From: CALMJB01 sp963977945
GTDB lineage: Bacteria; Actinomycetota; Actinomycetes; Nanopelagicales; Nanopelagicaceae
Length of the DNA: 6,987 bases
Direction: 5' to 3'
Assembly: GCA_963977945.1 (NCBI GenBank)
Contig: CAXBQO010000058.1
Span: 1-6,987, forward strand
Below are positions 6,030-6,987 of the stretch, in pieces (the stretch's first letter is position 1; each line of letters opens with the position of its first letter). The position numbers were made by a program, and so were the translations under genes. The notes beneath the pieces are model-generated. The model was given only the letters and a program-made list of their open reading frames with translations. It was not told the DNA's origin and made no database searches.

Positions 6030-6575
6030 ATGACCTGGCCAGATAATTTCAAAGCAGTAACCGACTGGTTTCAGGGCGCTCCGCTTCGCATTCTTTCAAT
6101 AATTGCCTTCGCGATTTTCTTTCAATATTTTATAAATCGCGCAATTAATCGGGGCATTCGAACCTATTCTGAAAAAAATTCCACCAGCGCTCGGCAATTA
6201 GATCGCGCTCGCACCACAACAATGGTTTTAAAGTCCACATTAAATTCATTGGTTTGGGTAATTGCAATTTTTATGGTGCTATCTGAATTTGGATTAAATC
6301 TTGCACCACTTATTGCTTCTGCCGGAGTAATTGGTGTCGCACTTGGACTTGGCGCACAGACATTGGTGCGCGATGTTTTATCTGGAATCTTTTTATTATT
6401 TGAAGATCAATTTGGCGTTGGCGATTTAGTACAGGTTGCAAATATCTCTGGCAAAGTAGAAAGCGTTGGTTTACGCATCACCACAATTAGAGATAAAAAA
6501 GGTGTGCTGTGGCATGTGCGTAACGGTGAAATCACAATGGTTGGAAACGCTTCGCAACCAAAATCAAAACGTTAA
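6030..6575 (+). CDS. Short MscS-family mechanosensitive channel
   Basis: The 181-residue membrane protein is expected to release solutes on hypo-osmotic shock. Helices are likely at about 17-37, 68-88 and 91-125. The third carries the Gly/Ala-rich pore pattern ASAGVIGVALGLGAQ (96-110) followed by the LSGIFLLFEDQFGVGDLV kink-and-beta entry (117-134). A beta domain follows (GKVESVGLRITTIRD, 141-155, then VRNGEI and GNASQ). In E. coli MscS (286 residues) about 100 more residues form the C-terminal alpha/beta cage; here the protein stops just after the beta domain with a basic PKSKR tail. The following DNA is glbO coding sequence, so this is a genuine short form or an old truncation. It is divergent from the HNH gene, and its stop overlaps the glbO stop in TTAA. 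Confidence 0.9.
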   Translation: MTWPDNFKAVTDWFQGAPLRILSIIAFAIFFQYFINRAINRGIRTYSEKNSTSARQLDRARTTTMVLKSTLNSLVWVIAIFMVLSEFGLNLAPLIASAGVIGVALGLGAQTLVRDVLSGIFLLFEDQFGVGDLVQVANISGKVESVGLRITTIRDKKGVLWHVRNGEITMVGNASQPKSKR

Positions 6576-6961
6576 TCTGGTTGATTCACCATACTGTTGG
6601 CCGCCATTTCTAAATAATTCCAAAGCTCAGTTTTTAATCCGGCATTAATCTCTAATCCATCAACTGCTTGGCGCATGCAATTTAGCCATTCATCTCGTTC
6701 TTTAGTTGCAATATGAAATGGCGCGTGCCGCATTCGAAGCCGCGGATGTCCGCGTTGCTCAGAATATGTAGTTGGTCCGCCCCAATATTGAACTAAAAAC
6801 ATTTCTAGTCTTTGTGCCGCTGCTTTTAAATCAGAATCTGGATACATCGGCCGCAACACCGGATTCACCGCAACCAATGCGTAAAAGTGTGAAACTAATT
6901 CATTAAAAGTCTTTTGCCCGCCCACACGTTCGTAAAAACTTGGTTCTATATTTTGGCTCAA
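6572..6961 (-). CDS. glbO: Group II truncated haemoglobin (trHbO)
   Basis: The 129-residue haem protein closely resembles mycobacterial trHbO. It has FYERVGG (9-15), LRPMYPDSDL (36-45), QYWGGPTTYSEQRGHPRLRM (58-77), proximal histidine H79 in RHAPF, distal-site residues Y27 (B10) and Y40 (CD1), and W92 (G8), all at positions matching known group II ligand-binding residues. Likely roles are oxygen binding, peroxide or nitric-oxide chemistry, and possibly interaction with respiratory oxidases, as reported for the mycobacterial protein. The start is TTG 6961, limited by an in-frame TAA two codons upstream; AGGG lies 10 bases before it. It converges on mscS with a 4-bp overlap. Its promoter is probably near or beyond the right edge. 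Confidence 0.96.
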   Translation of the reverse strand: MSQNIEPSFYERVGGQKTFNELVSHFYALVAVNPVLRPMYPDSDLKAAAQRLEMFLVQYWGGPTTYSEQRGHPRLRMRHAPFHIATKERDEWLNCMRQAVDGLEINAGLKTELWNYLEMAANSMVNQPD

Positions 6962-6987
6962 ACTTTAACTGCCCTAGATGTAGCTTT

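Noticed and set aside
6466..6648. Frameshifted continuation of mscS
   Set aside because: I looked for the missing C-terminal domain in the other frames after 6540; the +1 frame product is Cys/Gln/Asn-rich with no MscS pattern, and the region is well-conserved glbO on the other strand.

Overview
This window looks like a piece of chromosome from a small, streamlined, low-GC actinobacterium. The best guess is a freshwater Nanopelagicales (acI)-type bacterium. That guess rests on three things: actinobacterial protein variants (a glutamate-type RpiB, a mycobacterial-like group II truncated haemoglobin, an actinobacterial HNH protein), an AT-leaning base composition, and very tight gene packing. 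The set rpiB, pepN, HNH protein and glbO recalls the Mycobacterium tuberculosis rpiB-pepN-HNH-glbO neighbourhood, with trmB and an mscS-like gene inserted. The taxon is an inference; no rRNA or other marker is present.

Left part (1-1529): two probably exported proteins are divergently transcribed from a 263-bp intergenic region that carries small inverted repeats. On the minus strand is the 5' part of a collagen-like protein gene, cut by the window edge. It has a membrane/signal segment, a short GDFYIDT...YGPK...W domain, then Gly-X-Y repeats that are also a 54-bp DNA repeat. On the plus strand is a 214-residue secreted helical protein with Gly/Met/His-rich ends, closed by a strong rho-independent terminator.

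Middle part (1530-5381): housekeeping genes. rpiB (sugar phosphate isomerase, +) converges on and overlaps trmB (tRNA m7G46 methyltransferase, -). trmB is divergent from pepN (M1 aminopeptidase, +), with only 18 bp between start codons and a good pepN promoter lying inside trmB. pepN converges on a 54-codon membrane protein gene (-) and overlaps it by a 12-bp palindrome.

Right part (5378-6987): the 54-codon gene is translationally coupled (ATGA) to an upstream HNH nuclease-like gene (-). That gene is divergent from a short MscS-type channel gene (+), with a 124-bp spacer holding two inverted repeats. The mscS gene converges on and overlaps glbO (-). All three convergent junctions overlap (8, 12 and 4 bp), and four of the eight annotated genes with a visible start use GTG or TTG.

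No mobile element, CRISPR array, tRNA or rRNA was seen. I did not find a clear new multi-gene system. The points most worth following are the HNH/small-membrane-protein pair, the MscS form lacking its C-terminal cage, and the divergent pair of exported proteins.
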